Positions 27,926 to 37,484 are shown, counted from the stretch's first letter. The stretch: DNA of 64,000 nucleotides from Sulfotelmatobacter sp049792875 (GCA_049792875.1 JBARBI010000031.1:3934-67933), one strand, 5' to 3'. Numbers and translations: made by a program. The notes: generated by a model from the sequence alone, not told the origin.

Positions 27926-28639
27926 CTACAGGTCTGGCCCGTTGCCGTCGACCATGGCTTTAAGGTTGAAGCCGACGCGAATCTCAACATCACCGCCTTG
28001 TTCGATAAACCAAGCCTTCGTGTCGTGGGTCGAGATGAACGGTTCACCATCCACCGTTGTCCGAGGAAAGCGGAACAGGACAGATCGCACCTTGCCGTTG
28101 GCCGACCGCGCGAATTCGACGCGCGACGGCGGAATCTTGCGCTTGGGACTGATCCATAAGTAGCACTTAGACTTCAGAGTTAGTTCCCTCGCTTTGTCGA
28201 ATCCTGACATGTCCGGTCCGGCGATGGCAACCTGGAATTCGTCGAGAGCTTTCGGTACTTCCATCGTGGCCGTGTGAGGGCTGCCTAGCAGGACCAGCCT
28301 GCGAGCCAACGCCTCGCGCAGCGTGCGCGAGGAGACCCAGCGGATGTAGAACTCCGCAGTTTCAGCCCCGTCTTCTTTCGATTCCTTGGCGTGGTAGCCA
28401 CGCAGTTCCATGCCCGAGGGACCTTGATCGGGGACCTCAAACTCCAAGGCTCGCCGGGTGCGCGAAAAGTGCTTTACCCAGGGTGAATCAAACAATATCT
28501 TGCGTACATCACTCCGGTCCCAATCGCCGATGGGCTTTTCACGCCAGGGCCCGTCTGCACGAAGAGTGTCGGTTGCGAGCAGGGCCAGTACGACGAGCAA
28601 GAGCCGTCTCAGGCCGCGAAAGTATGGGAATTTGATCAA
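27926..28639 (-). CDS. Secreted protein of unknown function
   Basis: 237 residues from a TTG (28639). The N-terminus is a signal peptide (LRRLLLVVLALLATDTLRA). The mature part begins with a motif (WDRSDVRKILFDSPWVKHFS) of a kind repeated in secreted acidobacterial proteins of unknown function. The C-terminus ends in a beta-rich VRVGFNLKAMV segment. One Cys only. Convergent with the amidase, 13 bases apart. No enzyme motif found. Confidence 0.7.
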   Translation of the reverse strand: MIKFPYFRGLRRLLLVVLALLATDTLRADGPWREKPIGDWDRSDVRKILFDSPWVKHFSRTRRALEFEVPDQGPSGMELRGYHAKESKEDGAETAEFYIRWVSSRTLREALARRLVLLGSPHTATMEVPKALDEFQVAIAGPDMSGFDKARELTLKSKCYLWISPKRKIPPSRVEFARSANGKVRSVLFRFPRTTVDGEPFISTHDTKAWFIEQGGDVEIRVGFNLKAMVDGNGPDL

Positions 28640-28821
28640 GCCCCAGTCCTACTCCGCGCTTGCCGCTAGAGTGGGTTCCGGCCAAGCCGGACTTGCTGAG
28701 TCAGATACCTCGTTCGGGCGTCAGGCGCAGACCCGACCATTCTACTGCCTACCAGGGGGATATTCTTCGCAACTCCTACTTGGCTCTTCCATGTTAGCCT
28801 TGACTTATGAGGGGGTAATAA

Positions 28822-29052
28822 ATGACCAACCTGAACAAGGTAGTCAGTTCCCTGCGGAACGAGTACACCCGTCTCGAAAAGGAGATGGGAAAAGTGGGGA
28901 AAGCGCTGGAAGCGCTCGGCCATGCCGGCGGGAAGAAGCTCAAGAATACCGGACGCACCTTGAGCAAAGAAGCCCGCAATCGGATCGCCGCCGCGCAAAG
29001 ACTGCGCTGGGCGAAAGTGCGGAAGCAAGCCGCCAAGCTAGTCAAGTCGTAA
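28822..29052 (+). CDS. Small basic coiled-coil protein, 76 aa
   Basis: 76 residues. The N-terminal half is a short coiled coil (LRNEYTRLEKEMGKVGKALE), and the basic C-terminus holds SKEARNRIAAAQRLRWAKVR, a motif common at the ends of small putative nucleic-acid-binding proteins. The start has a GAGGGGG site 8 bases upstream. It is probably a DNA- or RNA-associated protein (inference). Single gene. Confidence 0.7.
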   Translation: MTNLNKVVSSLRNEYTRLEKEMGKVGKALEALGHAGGKKLKNTGRTLSKEARNRIAAAQRLRWAKVRKQAAKLVKS

Positions 29053-29204
29053 CTGCAGTCATTTCGCAAGCACCGCAGACGGCCTCGTTCGTAACCTCTC
29101 CCAAGACTTACGAGCGGGGCTTCGCGGGGCTCAACAACAGACAGTAACTGCGGAATTTTCCCGTCTCTCGTGAAGTGTCCAAAACCCTTCGCTACAGAAT
29201 TGAG

Positions 29205-29255
29205 TGTCATCTTGAGCGAAGCGAAAGAACTGTGCAATCGCGCGTCCAAATGACA
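29205..29255. repeat. Dispersed repeat family A, short copy
   Basis: TGTCATCTTGAGCGAAGCGA, then AAGAACTGTGCAATCGCG and a final TGACA. It is a shortened family A unit in which the right arm is reduced to TGACA. It lies between the small basic protein and the ABC permease. Confidence 0.7.
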
Positions 29256-29289
29256 GAGCGGATCTGGGACGCGGTTACGAGAGGCACAC

Positions 29290-30402
29290 TTAGGTCCAGC
29301 GGAACCATTTCAGCGCCAGCACAAACGAAATTCCACCCCACAGACCCAGCACCAGCAAGCGCGGCCATTGCTGCAGGAGCGGCGTGCCTTCCAGGATGCT
29401 GGCCCGCAGTGCGTCGTTAAGCGCAGTCAGGGGCAACGCCTTGATCAGGGGATGGATGACCGCCGGGAATCGCTCGTAGGAAAAAAACACGCCCGAGAAA
29501 ATCCACATCGGCATCCTGACCAGGTTGATGAGGCCGCTGATGCTCTCAATTTTTTGCGCGCGGCTTGCGGTCAGGAGGCCAACGCCACCGAAGGTGAGCG
29601 ATCCCAAACCCCCGAGCAGCGCGATCGAGAATACCGACCCGAGCACACGCATGTGAAAGAAGATGACGCCAAACACCAGCAGCAGGCCGATTTCAATGAC
29701 CATCAGCAACAGGCGGCTGGTCATGATCGCCAGCAGGAAATCTCCGCGGCGCATGGGCGTGCCCACAAAGCGCTTGAGCAGTTTGCGCTGGCGCATATCG
29801 ACCAGCGCGAACCCGATCCCCCACATGCCGGAGTTCATCAGGTTCATGCCCAGGAGTCCGGGAACCAGGAAGTCGATGTAGCGGGAGCCCGGCTCGGACG
29901 ATGTCACCACCGCGGTGGGCACTACGTCTTTTCGTCCGGCAGCGGATTGCAGCGCGTCATTGACCTCGGCTTTTGCCAGGACGCTTTCGGGACGGGCGGG
30001 ATCGTAGCGGTATTCCAATTCTCCGTTGCTGTTGGGCTCGATCACGAGATCGAATTTGCCGAGGCGGAATCCCTTTTGCGCTTCATCCGCCGGCAACGCC
30101 TGCATTTTGAAAAGTTCGCGTTGCGGTGAGCGTGCGAGCAGCGATTGCGCGTCTTGTGACCTTGTTCCTTCCACGACCGCCACCCGCACAACATCCCCAG
30201 GTTTGTTGCGGAACGCAATGCCGAGGCCGAGTGCGAGCAACAACGGGAACACGAAAACCCAAAAGACGACCTCGGGTTCGCGCTTGAGTTCGAGCAGGCG
30301 CGCCATCAGGAGATGGGTGTAGCCGGCCCATCGCCCGTTCCGCCGTGGGACGGCCCGCGGCGCTTGTCCTGTGGTGACCGGTGTTTCCTGTGCAACGCTC
30401 AT
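29290..30402 (-). CDS. ABC-2 type transporter permease
   Basis: 370 residues. A cytoplasmic N-terminus leads to a first membrane helix (about 45-62, VVFWVFVFPLLLALGLGIA). A large external loop of about 150 residues follows, then five helices in the C-terminal half (for example LLLMVIEIGLLLVFGVIFF and MPMWIFSGVFF). This layout is typical of ABC-2 (NatB/YhhJ-like) exporter permeases. It lies 48 bases downstream of its ATPase, so the pair forms a two-gene operon. Substrate unknown. Confidence 0.9.
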   Translation of the reverse strand: MSVAQETPVTTGQAPRAVPRRNGRWAGYTHLLMARLLELKREPEVVFWVFVFPLLLALGLGIAFRNKPGDVVRVAVVEGTRSQDAQSLLARSPQRELFKMQALPADEAQKGFRLGKFDLVIEPNSNGELEYRYDPARPESVLAKAEVNDALQSAAGRKDVVPTAVVTSSEPGSRYIDFLVPGLLGMNLMNSGMWGIGFALVDMRQRKLLKRFVGTPMRRGDFLLAIMTSRLLLMVIEIGLLLVFGVIFFHMRVLGSVFSIALLGGLGSLTFGGVGLLTASRAQKIESISGLINLVRMPMWIFSGVFFSYERFPAVIHPLIKALPLTALNDALRASILEGTPLLQQWPRLLVLGLWGGISFVLALKWFRWT

Positions 30403-30450
30403 AAATTTGATTCCGGCCTACGGACCAACACACCGGCTCCATCCTACGGT

Positions 30451-31383
30451 TCACTGCTCCCGCAGGTGGCGTCCCGTTAAGCGTACAAATACATCTTCCA
30501 AACTGGCTTGCCGCGTGGTCAGATGCTGCAACTGGCTTCCCTCCTTATCGATCGCCTCGAGCAGAGCAGGAATCGTCAGGTGCGGCTGCTTAACGTTCAG
30601 CGCGACCATGCCATCGTCCTCGCGCACCGACTCGACACTGGGCAGACCGCGCCACACCTGTAATGCGGCGCCGTCACCGTTGCCGCTCGTGGAAAATTCA
30701 ACCACGTGATGTCCGCCCAGTCGATCGATCAAATCGGCAGGTGAACCCTCGGCAATGATCTGGCCCTGATCCACGATGGCCAGTCGATCGCACAGGCGCT
30801 CGGCTTCATCCATGTAATGCGTGGTGAGCAGGACGGTGCCGCCGTCGCGCTGGAAGGCGCGGATGATGTCCCACAACTGGCGGCGGCTTTGGGGATCCAG
30901 CCCAGTCGTGGGCTCGTCGAGAAACAGAATCTTTGGATTACACACCAGAGCGGTCGCGACGGCCAGGCGCTGACGCTGCCCGCCAGACAATTTTCCAACC
31001 CAGGAATCGGCTTTCTCAGTGAGTTGCAACTGCTCGAGCACTTCGTTCGACGAGCGCGGTTCGCGGTAGAAACTGGCGAATAGCTCGATGGTCTCCCGGA
31101 CGGTGAGTTTCTCCGAAAGACGCGTCTCCTGCAGAGAGATGCCCAGCCACTCGCGCATCTCCCGTTCGTTCTCGCGCCAGCTGTGGCCGAGGATCGATAC
31201 CTCGCCGGAAGTTGGAGCGAGCAGGCCTTCGAGGATTTCGATGGTCGTAGTCTTCCCCGCCCCATTCGGCCCGAGCAGACCGAAGCATTCGCCGGTCTGG
31301 ATCTCGAGGTTCAGCCCGCGCACGGCCTCGACTTTGCCGTCATAGGTCTTGCGCAGGTCGCGGCATTGGATGGCGACGGGCAT
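30451..31383 (-). CDS. ABC-2 type transporter ATP-binding protein
   Basis: 310 residues. Walker A is GLLGPNGAGKTTTIE, the signature is LSGGQRQRLAVA, Walker B is ILFLDEPTTGLDP, and the H-loop is LLTTHYMDEAERL. The C-terminal extension (about 225-310) ends with LEDVFVRLTGRHLR, as in drug- and daunorubicin-type ABC-2 ATPases. It is the first gene of the exporter operon. The upstream gap holds a family A repeat. Confidence 0.95.
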   Translation of the reverse strand: MPVAIQCRDLRKTYDGKVEAVRGLNLEIQTGECFGLLGPNGAGKTTTIEILEGLLAPTSGEVSILGHSWRENEREMREWLGISLQETRLSEKLTVRETIELFASFYREPRSSNEVLEQLQLTEKADSWVGKLSGGQRQRLAVATALVCNPKILFLDEPTTGLDPQSRRQLWDIIRAFQRDGGTVLLTTHYMDEAERLCDRLAIVDQGQIIAEGSPADLIDRLGGHHVVEFSTSGNGDGAALQVWRGLPSVESVREDDGMVALNVKQPHLTIPALLEAIDKEGSQLQHLTTRQASLEDVFVRLTGRHLREQ

Positions 31384-31884
31384 TCGGTGATTTTATCGAA
31401 TATTTGGTAAGTCGTCCGTGGAACTCAGCGGAGAGCACTATCCTCCCGAAGCTCGGCGGGCAGCAAGAGTTCCTCAACTTCAGGACTACTTTTGCGCCTC
31501 CGAAGTAGCATTCAACACAATCGTCAAGGGGCCGGGATGATCCGGCTTCAGGCCACCTAGCTCGAATTAGCTGCTGCCCGTGCGACAGCATGAGCCTGGT
31601 GCCAGAGTCCCCAAAGTTCGAATCATAGATCACAGCTGTCATCTTGAGCAAAGCGAAGGACCTGTGTACTCGCCGTCAGCGCTGATGCCGCCAGCGAATG
31701 CCTCGGTCCTTCGCTTCGCTCAAGATGACAGTTGATGATCTATGTCGGAGTGTTGGGCGCACGGGCAAGAGCATCCCAACGTTTCGTTTGTGTTCTCGTT
31801 TGCGGATGTGGTACCGACCGTCGCTGCGAAATGAGTCTTAAAGCGTTGCTACACTTGTTCAGTACGAAGTGAGGAAACTCCAGG
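31384..31884. other. Intergenic region with repeat, no gene supported
   Basis: A 501-base gap between divergent genes. It holds the family A repeat at 31637-31731. A minus-strand frame of about 100 codons (31340-31651) overlaps the ATPase start, lacks a ribosome-binding site and has no recognisable family. GAGGA at 31871-31875 is part of the ribosome-binding region for the next gene. Confidence 0.5.
31637..31731. repeat. Dispersed repeat family A copy
   Basis: TGTCATCTTGAGCAAAGCGA on the left and TCCTTCGCTTCGCTCAAGAT, then GACA, on the right. This is the best inverted pair of the family in the window, able to form a stem of about 20 bp. Confidence 0.8.
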
Positions 31885-32481
31885 ATGAAACGGGCAGCCC
31901 TCGGTTTTCGAATGCACTCCGGCTGGGGAGTGCTCATAGCGGTGTCCGGTGACGGCCACTCGGTGGAGATTTTGGACCGGCGGCGCATTGTCGTCACGGA
32001 TTCGGGAATGCCCGGGGCCACACAGCCCTATCACTATGGGGCCAGCCTTGAAATCGCAGAGGCGGAGAGGCACATTGCAAACTGTGCAGCCCTCTCAGAA
32101 CGTCTGGCTTTGGCGGCGGTCGGAGAGGTGGTTCGGGGATTAGAGCAGCGCAAGTATAGAACTGAAAAGGCTGCGGTCCTGCTGGCCTCCGGTCGGGCTC
32201 TCCCGCCTCTTGCGAAAATTCTTGCAGCGCACCCGCTGATTCATACGGCGGAAGGCGAATTCTTTCGCAACGTTGTCAGACAAGCCTGTGAACGGTTGAA
32301 AATTGCTATCCTGGCAATTCCAGAGCGCGAACTCGAGGAGCGGGCGAAAGCAGTGTTAGGAAAAGAGGCAGGATTATTGCAGCGCAGGATTACGACTCTG
32401 GGAAGGTCTGTCGGCCCGCCCTGGACCAAGGATCACAAGGCGGCCGCGTTGGCCGCGTTGGTGGTGCTGGCGGACAAGTAG
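31885..32481 (+). CDS. Conserved-looking protein of unknown function, 198 aa
   Basis: 198 residues, soluble. It begins ALGFRMHSGWGVLIAV and contains DRRRIVV and ATQPYHYGASLE, then a helical region and a C-terminal KDHKAAALAALVVLA. The N-terminal beta-hairpin pattern (GFR.HSGW) followed by DRRR recalls an RNase H-like fold found in acidobacterial hypothetical proteins, but no catalytic set can be named. GAGGA precedes the ATG. Convergent with the permease gene downstream. Confidence 0.65.
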   Translation: MKRAALGFRMHSGWGVLIAVSGDGHSVEILDRRRIVVTDSGMPGATQPYHYGASLEIAEAERHIANCAALSERLALAAVGEVVRGLEQRKYRTEKAAVLLASGRALPPLAKILAAHPLIHTAEGEFFRNVVRQACERLKIAILAIPERELEERAKAVLGKEAGLLQRRITTLGRSVGPPWTKDHKAAALAALVVLADK

Positions 32482-32507
32482 GTCATTGCCGCGTCTAGCC
32501 AATCGCA

Positions 32508-33917
32508 CTATGCCGCTGGCCCGGCAGATGCGCGAGGCGATTTGCGCCACCGGTAGAAGAATGGAATCCCTGCCACGATGACTGCGAGTCCGAGCGAGGA
32601 GCGCACCGGCCGGACCATCCACAGGTTGATGGTCAACGCGACGGCCGCCAATAAGAAAATCAGTGGAGTCCAGGGGTACCCCCAGGCGCGGTAAGGCCTC
32701 GGGAGATCCGGCGCCGTTCTGCGCAAACGAAGGAGTGCGATCGCCGTCAGCGCGAAGAAAATCCAGACCGCGAAGACGAACAGCGAATATAGCTCTTCAA
32801 ACGTGCCCGTTAATGCGAGCAGGGCCGCGATGGCGCCCAGAAAGATCAACGCGCCACTGGGCGTGTGAAAGGAAGGTTGGATCCGCGTGGCAAACTGGAA
32901 GAAGACGCCGTCCCGCGCCATCGCATACGGAATGCGGGCCCCGGTAAGCATCACCACGTGGAGAGCGCCTAATGCCGATATGGCCATGGCGGCCGTGAGC
33001 CAGGCTGCCCCTCGAGTACCGGCGAACGACTGCACTACATCCGATGCAACATGCTGCGAAGAAGCGATTTGCGCGAACGGCAAAATGTGGAAATAAATCA
33101 CAGTCGCCAACAGGTAGAGGCCGCCGACCGCGACCAGTCCCAGGATAATGGCGATCGGGATGTTTCTTTGAGGGTGCTCGATTTCCTCCCCCAAGTCACC
33201 GAGGTCGTTGAAACCGTTGTAGGCCCACATGGCGGGAACGAGGGCGGTCAACACCGCGCCGATGGTCCCCCAACTCCAAGGTGAAACCAGCGGGGCGGCC
33301 TCGATAGCATGTGACCTTCCGAACAAAACACCGGCAATGACAATCACCAAGATCGTTCCCATCTTCAGGCAGGTCAACAGCACCTGGATGGCCCCACCCA
33401 AACGGACGCTCAGATAGTTGATTGCGGTGACGGCCAGCACCACCAGGGCTGCCAACGGCTGTGCCGCAGTGAAGGTAAATTCGTAATTTCCCAGATGGCC
33501 AGAAAGCAAGGGCGTGCCCACAACGGGGAAAAGGAATCCCAGGAATCTGAGGAATCCTGCCGCCAGAGTGGCCATGGCTACCGGCCGTTCGAGAAACGAA
33601 CTCATCCAACCAAAGAGAAATCCCCAGAGAGGACCGAGGCCAAAGTTCAGATAGACGTAAGGGCCTCCGGCTTTCGGGAATGCCGCGCCCAGTTCGGCAT
33701 AGCAGAAGGCGCCGCACAGCACGATGAGGCCACCGGTAATCCACGCCGCGAACACCAGCGTGGCCGTCCCGACGACGCGGGCCATGTCGCTGGTGACGAG
33801 AAAGATTCCGGTGCCGATCGTGTCGCCGATTACGATCGCGGTCGCGGACCACAAGCCTAAGCCGCGAACTAAATCCGCTCTTCTGGTCTGATCTGCCAAA
33901 TGGGCCCCGTTTGCCAA
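32508..33917 (-). CDS. APC-family amino acid permease
   Basis: 469 residues from a TTG; start uncertain because no good ribosome-binding site is visible. About 12 membrane helices. The family TM1 motif is IVIGDTIGTGIFLVTSDMARV, and TM6 region has PAMWAYNGFNDLGDLGEEIE, as in LAT/APC amino acid exchangers. It would import (or exchange) amino acids at the inner membrane. It is divergent from a D-serine dehydratase-like gene, suggesting a shared substrate such as D-serine or D-threonine (inference). Confidence 0.9.
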   Translation of the reverse strand: MANGAHLADQTRRADLVRGLGLWSATAIVIGDTIGTGIFLVTSDMARVVGTATLVFAAWITGGLIVLCGAFCYAELGAAFPKAGGPYVYLNFGLGPLWGFLFGWMSSFLERPVAMATLAAGFLRFLGFLFPVVGTPLLSGHLGNYEFTFTAAQPLAALVVLAVTAINYLSVRLGGAIQVLLTCLKMGTILVIVIAGVLFGRSHAIEAAPLVSPWSWGTIGAVLTALVPAMWAYNGFNDLGDLGEEIEHPQRNIPIAIILGLVAVGGLYLLATVIYFHILPFAQIASSQHVASDVVQSFAGTRGAAWLTAAMAISALGALHVVMLTGARIPYAMARDGVFFQFATRIQPSFHTPSGALIFLGAIAALLALTGTFEELYSLFVFAVWIFFALTAIALLRLRRTAPDLPRPYRAWGYPWTPLIFLLAAVALTINLWMVRPVRSSLGLAVIVAGIPFFYRWRKSPRASAGPAA

Positions 33918-34072
33918 GAAGGTTCAGCGAGCCTACTCTCCGCCATGGGGGTCGTCAACCAGCTCTACGTCTCGTGCTCTACTTCTCGACGGATACCTGC
34001 CCTGCGGACGCGTGCAACGCGAAGGTGGTGCTTTGGCTCTCAATCCCTTTACGCGCTATCATCGAGGCCTGG

Positions 34073-35266
34073 ATGGCAATCCAGAAGTCCATGTTGAGCG
34101 AATTTAGCTGGGACGAGCGCTATCGCGTTTCCGGGATCGAAGACGTTCTGACCCCCGCACTGGCTATGTATCCGGAAGTCATCGCCGCAAATATAGAGCG
34201 GACGTTGCAGTTGCTGGGCGGAAGCCCGGATCGCTGGCGGGTGCACATCAAGACCGCGAAGCTGGGGCATACTCTGCGCATGCTGGTAGAGCGGGGCATC
34301 CGCAATTTCAAGTGCGCGACCACGCTGGAGCTGCTGGTTGCTTGCCGCAGCGGCGCGGGCGACGTGCTCCTTGCCTATCCCTCGATGGGCGCGAATGCGC
34401 GCCGGGCGGGGGACATCGCCCAACAGTTTCCGGAGGTACGCATTTCAGTCCTGGCCGAGAACCAATTCCAGGTAAACCAGTGGCGCGGCTCGCGGGTGGG
34501 AATTTTTCTCGACATCAATCCAGGCATGAATCGGACCGGGATCGAGCAGAGCCAGAGTGACAGAGTGCTCGCGCTAGCGCGAGCGATAACCGAAGCGGGA
34601 TTGGAATTTCGCGGCCTGCACTACTATGACGGGCACTATGGCGCGCTCTCAGAAAACGAGCGGACGCAGGCGGCACATCGTGGATATGACCGTTTGTTGG
34701 AAATTGTGAGTGAACTGGAACGCTCCGGCGTAAATGTGCCGGAAGTGATTACTGCGGGAACGCCAACGCTGCCGTGCTCACTGAGCTACGCGGGACTTCG
34801 CAAAGGCAATTTCGTCCACCGCGTCTCACCAGGAACCATCGTTTATTGTGACGCCACCAGCCTCGAGCAACTCCCCTGTGCATATGGATACCAGCCCGCG
34901 GTGCTGGTTCTGACACGCGTGGTGAGTCGTCCTCACCAAGGGATTGTCACCTGTGATGCTGGTCACAAGGCGGTATCTGCCGATGCCGGAGTTCCGACCT
35001 GCGTGGTTGTGGGTCATCCCGACCTTGCGCCGCTTTCGCCCAGCGAAGAGCATCTGCCCATCGCCGTAGAGGAAGGAGCAACCAGTCCGCAGGTTGGGGA
35101 ACTGCTGTATCTCCTGCCGCGTCACATTTGCCCCACGGTGAACAATTTCGATTGCGCGCTATTGGTACGGAACGGCGAAATCGAGTCGATGGAAGAGGTT
35201 TCGGCTCGCGGACGTGAAGCACCGCGGCTGGCGAGGGCAGACCAAACGCTTTCTCTTCGACGTTAG
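34073..35266 (+). CDS. D-serine dehydratase-like / D-threonine aldolase family PLP enzyme
   Basis: 397 residues from the ATG at 34073 (GAGG 5 bases upstream); the frame is open further upstream over the permease start region. It is a fold-type III (alanine-racemase-like) PLP enzyme. The PLP lysine is in WRVHIKTAKLGHT, and the Zn-binding C-terminal domain ends with LPRHICPTVNNFDCALLV, as in eukaryotic-type D-serine dehydratases and D-threonine aldolases. FRGLHYYDGHYG and ITAGTPTLP are also family-like. It would release pyruvate plus ammonia from D-serine, or glycine plus aldehyde from D-threonine. Confidence 0.9.
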   Translation: MAIQKSMLSEFSWDERYRVSGIEDVLTPALAMYPEVIAANIERTLQLLGGSPDRWRVHIKTAKLGHTLRMLVERGIRNFKCATTLELLVACRSGAGDVLLAYPSMGANARRAGDIAQQFPEVRISVLAENQFQVNQWRGSRVGIFLDINPGMNRTGIEQSQSDRVLALARAITEAGLEFRGLHYYDGHYGALSENERTQAAHRGYDRLLEIVSELERSGVNVPEVITAGTPTLPCSLSYAGLRKGNFVHRVSPGTIVYCDATSLEQLPCAYGYQPAVLVLTRVVSRPHQGIVTCDAGHKAVSADAGVPTCVVVGHPDLAPLSPSEEHLPIAVEEGATSPQVGELLYLLPRHICPTVNNFDCALLVRNGEIESMEEVSARGREAPRLARADQTLSLRR

Positions 35267-35270
35267 CGAT

Positions 35271-35654
35271 CTAATCACCGGCCTTCAGCGCTTTCCACGG
35301 ACGCGCCGTCTGCCAAAGCTCATATAGGTATCCGTCAGGACCCCTAAAATAAGTCCACGCTTCGTATTCGTTGCCATCCACTTCAGTGACGAACCCGACA
35401 CCCTGGGACTCCAACTCCTTCCTGGCCGTCCGCACATCCTCCACCTGAAAGCCCAGAACTGGACACGTGTGAAGCCGATAGAAACGGCTCTCCGGGCCGA
35501 AGACCTCGAACAGTTGTCCCGATGGTACCTCAAACTGGACCAACCCCTCACCCCGGCGCAGGAGGGAAAGGCCCAGTACTTCGGAAAAGAAGCGCTCGGT
35601 GGATTTCAGGTTGGCAGTTCGAACACCCGCCCAGGTGTACCCAAGCACACGCAT
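35271..35654 (-). CDS. VOC (glyoxalase/bleomycin resistance) family protein
   Basis: 127 residues from the ATG at 35654, with GAAGGGAT upstream. One beta-alpha-beta-beta-beta module pair is seen (YTWAGVRTANLKSTERFFSE; VLGFQVEDVRTARKELES; WTYFRGPDGYLYELWQ, with the metal-ligand Glu). It is probably a small metal-dependent lyase or dioxygenase-like enzyme. It is adjacent and convergent to the D-amino-acid enzyme; function unknown. Confidence 0.85.
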   Translation of the reverse strand: MRVLGYTWAGVRTANLKSTERFFSEVLGLSLLRRGEGLVQFEVPSGQLFEVFGPESRFYRLHTCPVLGFQVEDVRTARKELESQGVGFVTEVDGNEYEAWTYFRGPDGYLYELWQTARPWKALKAGD

Positions 35655-35733
35655 TGGCCATCCCTTCTTTTCCCGCTCCGTTGTCGGTATCCGTGAGTTC
35701 TTGTCCAACTTCGGTTTCGAGAGAGCGTCGCCC

Positions 35734-36183
35734 TTACTTTCTACCTCGCCGTGCCGCCCGTTTCTTGGGAGTGCGCACTCGTCTTTTCCCCGCGTTCCCG
35801 GCGGTGTAGGCAATGCAATCGATTTCGATCAGCATGCCAGGTGAATGGCCAAGGTCGCTGCCGACTGTCGTGCGGACCGGATAGGGCTTTGAAAAACGCT
35901 TCGCATACACTGCGTTGTATCGCGCGAAAAGGGCGGTGTCGCTGAGGTGGACCGTGACTTTGACCACATCCCGAAGGGAGGCTCCATCCGCCTGAAGAAT
36001 GGCGGAGAGGTTATCGATGGTCTGCTCGGTCTGCGGTTCAATGCTATCGCCCACCAGAGCTCCGGTGACCGGGTCAATGGGGCCGGTGCCGGTCACAAAG
36101 ATGAAATCTCCAGCTCGCCATCCCTGGGAGTACGCGCCCTGCGGGGGCGCCCCACGCTTGCTCTGAATTTCGTATTTCGCCAT
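35734..36183 (-). CDS. RidA/YjgF family 2-iminoacid deaminase-like protein
   Basis: 149 residues, with GAGGAGAAC before the ATG. The RidA fold is clear (GAYSQGWRAGDFIFVTGTGP; EPQTEQTIDNLSAIL; VVKVTVHLSD) and the catalytic Arg lies in YPVRTTVG. RidA hydrolyses reactive enamine/imine intermediates such as 2-aminoacrylate released by PLP dehydratases, so its closeness to the D-serine dehydratase-like gene fits. The tail of about 18 residues is Lys/Arg-rich and longer than in normal RidA. Confidence 0.9.
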   Translation of the reverse strand: MAKYEIQSKRGAPPQGAYSQGWRAGDFIFVTGTGPIDPVTGALVGDSIEPQTEQTIDNLSAILQADGASLRDVVKVTVHLSDTALFARYNAVYAKRFSKPYPVRTTVGSDLGHSPGMLIEIDCIAYTAGNAGKRRVRTPKKRAARRGRK

Positions 36184-36380
36184 GTTCTCCTCGTCGTATC
36201 GCAGCTCCGATGGAGCAGTGAATCTTAGCGTGCAGTCTCCGGCACGGGTTTCCCCTCGACAACTTCACCCCAGTTGGAATGTCAATGCAGGTGGAAGGAA
36301 TCATTTTTTTTGAGATACGGATGTGCTGTTTCCGCAGTGGGTAGCAGGGTCGGCGCAGTGCTCAACGGGCCCGAGTCAGT

Positions 36381-37484
36381 TCACCGCCCGCCGGTTACGA
36401 TCCCGCCCGGGCCTGGATTTCCCGGTTGATGCGGATCACTCGGAGGCGCCCCCAGGGGGGCCGGGGTCGGGCCTTCAGCAGGTTTCGGGGCGTTTTCAGG
36501 GTCCTCGCCGGGACGGCGCAGGCTGGGAGCGTTGGGCGGTCGCTCTTCCTGCTTGGCCTCCGTGTCTTTATCGGGGCGCGGCAGGATCACTTCCTTGTCG
36601 GTGCGCACTATCTTCTGGCCGCCGACTTTCATGGTTTCCACGCGCACAACTTCGTCGCTCACAATGCGCACGAAGTCCACGTCCTGCGGCGGTTCGCCGT
36701 AGATCCATTCTTCATAATCGGTGTCGCCGTCTTTCTCGCGCACCTTTCTGGGCGGCTTGCCCCGTGCGTGTAACACCATTTCCGTGTTCATCCCCACCAG
36801 CACGTTGTGGGTCTGAATCGCTTCCCTCACCTTGGGAGGCACGGTATCGAGATACGCTTCTTCCTTGCTCCTGGCATTGAAATCGAGCACGGGGAGGAGG
36901 AGATCGCGCAACTGTCGCGCGGTCATTTCCGGGACATACTCATCGAAGTAGATATCCAGATAGGTCCCGTGCGGATTGGGCTGCGATTCACTGGGCGTTA
37001 TCGGAGTCTGGGAATTCGCTCCACTGATCTCTATGTGTTCGTACCACTTTTTGCGGTGAATGGGGCCGCCGTTGATGTCGAAATGAATGTGGTCATTCTT
37101 GATCTGGACGTAGGAGATGTGCGCCGGATCGCCCGGCCTTACCGCTGGCCCCCAGAGGGCCAGAGCTTGCTGCAACTCCTGACCATTCGGCGTAACCAGA
37201 CCGTCCTTGATTTTGAGTCCCTTTGCGCCCATGGGAAAGGCCGTCCGCGCATAAAGGATCTGGGCTTCGAAGTCGCGGATGATTTCGAGACGCGTCTGTT
37301 TCGACATGCGCGGGGCGTTGGCAGGAATGGGAGGGGCAGGCACTTGAGCCTGGGTTGTTCGGCTGAGCGACACCGGCGCCGGCGATTCCCCGGGCGGGAC
37401 CGGATTGTTGTTTTGACCGAAGACGTGGATCGCCGGGAAAAGAACGGGGAGGAACAGGAGGGACACGACACGAAGACGTTCCAT
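36381..37484 (-). CDS. Secreted protein of unknown function with Pro-rich tail
   Basis: 367 residues from the ATG at 37484. A signal peptide (RLRVVSLLFLPVLFPAIHVFG) leads into a soluble domain. The mid-part contains HIHFDINGGPIHRKKWYEHI and VLVGMNTEMVLHARGKPPRK, then DYEEWIYGEPPQDVDFVR, a pattern shared with small lipoprotein-like outer-membrane assembly domains of the SmpA type. The C-terminal 70 residues are Pro/Gly-rich and disordered. No enzyme motif. It is divergent from the GAF-TonB gene, 241 bases apart. Confidence 0.7.
   Translation of the reverse strand: MERLRVVSLLFLPVLFPAIHVFGQNNNPVPPGESPAPVSLSRTTQAQVPAPPIPANAPRMSKQTRLEIIRDFEAQILYARTAFPMGAKGLKIKDGLVTPNGQELQQALALWGPAVRPGDPAHISYVQIKNDHIHFDINGGPIHRKKWYEHIEISGANSQTPITPSESQPNPHGTYLDIYFDEYVPEMTARQLRDLLLPVLDFNARSKEEAYLDTVPPKVREAIQTHNVLVGMNTEMVLHARGKPPRKVREKDGDTDYEEWIYGEPPQDVDFVRIVSDEVVRVETMKVGGQKIVRTDKEVILPRPDKDTEAKQEERPPNAPSLRRPGEDPENAPKPAEGPTPAPLGAPPSDPHQPGNPGPGGIVTGGR

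Noticed and set aside
34952..34967. TGTGATGCTGGTCACA, a perfect CRP/FNR-like palindrome
   Set aside because: It lies deep inside the D-serine dehydratase-like coding sequence with no promoter context, so it is probably chance.
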